Shown here one piece after another: positions 6,362-8,278 of a stretch of 8,278 nucleotides of DNA. The position numbers and the translations under genes are program-made. Position 1 is the first letter of the stretch. Each line of letters begins with the position of its first letter. The notes beneath the pieces are model-generated. The model searched no databases and was not told where the DNA came from. It saw only the letters and a program-made list of their open reading frames with translations. This stretch comes from Prado023 sp036375875 (GTDB lineage: Bacteria; Actinomycetota; Actinomycetes; S36-B12; CAIYMF01). The DNA lies in NCBI GenBank assembly GCA_036375875.1, contig DASVBK010000100.1, forward strand, positions 1 to 8,278, in the 5' to 3' direction.

Positions 6362-6376
6362 AGGAGGAGCCGCCCG

Positions 6377-6472
6377 ATGTCGCCCTTGCGCCGCCCCATC
6401 CTCGCGCTGCCCAGCGCCGTGGCATGCACGGTCGCCGCGCTGCTCCTGCTCAACCTGCTGGTGACCGGCTAG
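6377..6472 (+). CDS. 31-aa single-pass membrane microprotein, unknown function
   Basis: ATG 6377 to TAG 6470-6472 encodes 31 residues, too short for most gene finders. An AGGAGG Shine-Dalgarno at 6362-6367 sits 9 nt upstream. Nearly every third codon position is G or C, as in neighbouring genes. The peptide has a short basic N-terminus (MSPLRRP) and then an almost continuous hydrophobic stretch (residues 8-31, ending LLLLNLLVTG), which predicts an N-in membrane helix. The stop codon directly abuts the upstream rsmH GTG (TAG then GTG), so it may be translationally coupled. I do not recognise a family. It could be a real membrane peptide of the division cluster or a leader ORF that sets rsmH translation. 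Confidence 0.55.
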   Translation: MSPLRRPILALPSAVACTVAALLLLNLLVTG

Positions 6473-7450
6473 GTGGCTGGCTGGGTGGCTGGCGACCCCC
6501 AGCACGTGCCGGTCCTGCTGGCACGCTGCCTCGAGCTGCTCGACCCCGCGCTGCGCCGGCCGGACGCGGTCGCCGTCGACGCGACCCTCGGCCTGGGCGG
6601 CCATACCGAGGCGATGCTGCGGGCCCATCCGGCGCTGACGGTCGTGGGCCTGGACCGCGACCCTGCGGCGCTGGCCCTGGCCGCCGAGCGGCTCGCGCCC
6701 TTCGGCGCGCGCTTCCGCCCGGTGCACGTCGTCTACGACGCGCTGCCGGCGGCACTGGCCAGCCAGCGGATCGCCGCGGCCGACGCGATCCTGTTCGACC
6801 TCGGCGTCTCGTCGATGCAGCTCGACCTGGCCGAGCGAGGCTTCTCCTACAGCCAGGACGCCCCCCTCGACATGCGCATGGATCCGACCACCGGCAGCAC
6901 GGCCGCCGACCTGCTCAACACGGCCGGCCAGGCCGAGCTCACCCGGATCCTGCGGCAGTACGGCGAGGAGCGGTTCGCCCCGCAGCTGGCGCGCGCGATC
7001 GTCCGGGAGCGCGAGCGGGCGCCGTTCACCACGAGCGCCCGGCTGGTCGACCTCATCCGCGACACCATCCCGGCCCCGGCGCGCCGCACCGGGGGCAACC
7101 CCGCCAAGCGCACGTTCCAGGCGCTGCGCATCGCGGTGAACGACGAGCTCGAGGTGCTGCGCCGAGCCATGCCGGCAGCCCTCGGGGCGCTCGCCCCCGG
7201 GGGCCGCATGGTCGTGCTGAGCTACCACTCGGGGGAGGACCGCATCGTCAAGCAGGCCCTCGCGGCGGTGGCCGACCCGCCCGTCCCGCACGGCCTGCCG
7301 GTGATTCCCGAGAACTTGCGACCGACTGCGCGTGTTCTGACCCGCGGAGCCGAGAAAGCATCGGAAGATGAGGTCCGTCGGAATCCGCGTGCCGCCTCGG
7401 TGCGGCTGCGGGCCGTGGAGCAGCTGGACAGCAACACCCGGGAGGCCTGA
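6473..7450 (+). CDS. rsmH: 16S rRNA (cytosine-1402-N4)-methyltransferase RsmH (MraW)
   Basis: The protein is 325 aa from GTG 6473, or 321 aa from GTG 6485. The two starts lie in a 12-bp tandem repeat. The first abuts the micro-ORF stop and has GGTGA upstream; the second has AGGTGG at a good distance and better matches the short N-termini of homologues. RsmH methylates N4 of C1402 in 16S rRNA using S-adenosylmethionine. Visible motifs (325-aa numbering) are HVPVLL (11-16), the SAM-binding DATLGLGGHTEAML (36-49) with acidic GLDRDP (59-64), the family hallmark FDLGVSSMQLDLAERGFSYS (108-127) with PLDMRMD, then TFQALRIAVNDEL (214-226), SYHSGEDRIVK (250-260) and NPRAASVRLRAVE at the end. The common Leu in the HSLED motif is Gly here. 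Codons 278-306 contain an unusual cluster of A/T-ending codons. The stop abuts the ftsL-like start (TGAATG). Confidence 0.96.
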   Translation: MAGWVAGDPQHVPVLLARCLELLDPALRRPDAVAVDATLGLGGHTEAMLRAHPALTVVGLDRDPAALALAAERLAPFGARFRPVHVVYDALPAALASQRIAAADAILFDLGVSSMQLDLAERGFSYSQDAPLDMRMDPTTGSTAADLLNTAGQAELTRILRQYGEERFAPQLARAIVRERERAPFTTSARLVDLIRDTIPAPARRTGGNPAKRTFQALRIAVNDELEVLRRAMPAALGALAPGGRMVVLSYHSGEDRIVKQALAAVADPPVPHGLPVIPENLRPTARVLTRGAEKASEDEVRRNPRAASVRLRAVEQLDSNTREA

Positions 7451-8278
7451 ATGAGTGCGGCACGACCCACCGGTCGCGACCCCGGGCCACCCCGCACGAC
7501 AAACCGCACCGCGCCCCGCCGCTCCCGCACCGCCCCCCGCTCGGAGCGTCCGCGCACCGCGGCGGCCAGCAGGGCGACGGCCGTTCCCCGCCCGACGGGC
7601 ACGGCGCTGCTCGACCCGCCCGGGACCCGCGCGGTGGTGCCCGACGTCACCATCGAGCAACCCGCCACGGCCGCCGCGGACCGTGGCGAGCGTGCCCAGG
7701 CGCCGCGCACCGGCAGCCGGCTGCGCGCCCCGCGCCATCGGCTGCTCCTGGTGTGCACCGGCGTCCTCGCGGCGGGGCTCTTCGGCGTCCTGCTGCTCAA
7801 CACGATCATCAGCCAGGGCGCGTTCCGGCAGCACGAGCTCGAGGTGGCGCTGATCCTCACCGCCGAGAAGGAGGAGGCGCTGGCCCGGCAGGTGCAGCAG
7901 GCGGAGGCGCCGATCGAGGTGGAGAAGCGCGCCCGCGCCCTGGGCATGGTCCCCGCCGGCGCCCCGGTCTTCCTGCGGCTGTCCGACGGCGCGATCCTGG
8001 GCGAGCCGGTCCCGGCGCCCGCCCCGACCGGCCCGATCGACTTCGCCGATGCGCCCGGCCTGCAGCCGGTGCCGCCGACCGCCGATGCCACCGCCAGCCC
8101 GGGTGCGATCGACCCGGCCCTGGACCCCGCGACCGGCCTGTCCGGGACCGCGACGCCGGCCGCCGACCCCGCGGCCAGCGCTCCCGCCACCGGTCCGGGG
8201 GCCAGCCCCGCCGCCACCCCACAGGCCTCCGGCGCCGCGGTTGCCCCCGCGCCAGCGCCCAGCGATGCCGCTTCCGCC
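7451..8278 (+). CDS. ftsL: FtsL-like bitopic division protein (5' part; runs off the window)
   Basis: The frame opens at ATG 7451, immediately after the rsmH TGA, with GGGAGG just upstream. It stays open for 276 codons to the window edge without a stop. Residues 1-95 are Arg/Pro/Ala/Thr-rich and likely cytoplasmic. Residues 97-119 form a membrane helix (LLLVCTGVLAAGLFGVLLL). Residues 124-155 look like a short coiled coil. Then comes ARALGMVPAGAPVFLRLSDG (161-180), the pattern typical of actinobacterial FtsL-like proteins. From about 185 onward the sequence is Ala/Pro/Thr/Asp low complexity. FtsL recruits and helps activate septal peptidoglycan synthesis with FtsB/FtsQ and FtsW/FtsI. Position after rsmH supports the call, since sequence identity in this family is weak. 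The next gene is expected to be ftsI. Confidence 0.8.
   Translation, partial: MSAARPTGRDPGPPRTTNRTAPRRSRTAPRSERPRTAAASRATAVPRPTGTALLDPPGTRAVVPDVTIEQPATAAADRGERAQAPRTGSRLRAPRHRLLLVCTGVLAAGLFGVLLLNTIISQGAFRQHELEVALILTAEKEEALARQVQQAEAPIEVEKRARALGMVPAGAPVFLRLSDGAILGEPVPAPAPTGPIDFADAPGLQPVPPTADATASPGAIDPALDPATGLSGTATPAADPAASAPATGPGASPAATPQASGAAVAPAPAPSDAASA

Larger units (their letters stand above)
6226..6376 (+). other. Spacer between mraZ and the micro-ORF
   Basis: About 150 bp without a convincing gene. A frame beginning at ATG 6241 is open, but it runs on out of frame through rsmH and lacks a good Shine-Dalgarno, so I treat it as a shadow. The spacer contains two copies of CCACTTCCCCGG (6279-6290 and 6308-6319) and a small inverted repeat (6342-6361) just before a ribosome binding site. 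No clear promoter was found. Confidence 0.5.

Noticed and set aside
7316..7369. Internal promoter for ftsL within the A/T-rich codon block of rsmH
   Set aside because: TTGCGA and GAAGAT occur, but no pair of -35/-10 hexamers has the right spacing.
6241..7371. 376-codon plus-strand frame starting at ATG 6241
   Set aside because: It has a weak ribosome binding site, and most of it reads rsmH in another frame with Arg/Pro/Ala-rich shadow composition.
6053..7834. 593-codon minus-strand open frame across mraZ, rsmH and ftsL
   Set aside because: It is antisense to well-supported genes, His/Arg/Gly-rich without domains, as expected from strong G/C third-position bias.

Overview
The window looks like the start of a dcw (division and cell wall) cluster from a very high-GC actinobacterium. 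Evidence is the strong G/C bias at third codon positions, GTG starts, stop-start couplings, strong Shine-Dalgarno sites, and the gene order mraZ - rsmH - ftsL-like. The genus cannot be fixed from the sequence alone. No mobile element, CRISPR array, tRNA or rRNA was seen. Most of the window is core genome.

Layout. (1) Positions 2-4756, minus strand, hold a tightly packed three-gene operon. It is read from a MoxR-family AAA+ ATPase (3800-4756), through a DUF58 protein (2503-3798, 1 nt after moxR), to a large membrane transglutaminase of the TgpA/DUF3488 type (2-2506, 4-nt GTGA overlap with DUF58). (2) Positions 4757-4924 are a 168-bp divergent intergenic region. (3) Positions 4925-5470, plus strand, encode a single MaoC-like hot-dog protein of the FkbR2 type. 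(4) Positions 5471-5793 are non-coding, with strong hairpins after maoC, then the mraZ promoter and a periodic array of TGGNG boxes that looks like a MraZ operator. (5) Positions 5794-8278, plus strand, hold mraZ, a 31-codon membrane micro-ORF, rsmH (mraW), and a 5'-complete ftsL-like gene that runs off the right edge. The ftsL-like ORF has no stop codon inside the window.

How the genes fit together. MraZ is the conserved repressor of its own dcw operon, and the boxes over its promoter fit autoregulation. RsmH methylates 16S rRNA. The FtsL-like protein is a bitopic divisome component. The MoxR-DUF58-transglutaminase trio is a recurrent bacterial module (chaperone-like ATPase, VWA-like DUF58 partner, membrane enzyme with an extracytoplasmic transglutaminase domain). 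Its position beside the dcw cluster suggests, but does not prove, a cell-envelope role.

The points most worth a second look are the extended 10-bp-phased box array at the mraZ promoter, the uncharacterised 31-aa membrane peptide coupled to rsmH, and an abrupt block of A/T-ending codons near the 3' end of rsmH. No wholly new multi-gene system is evident.
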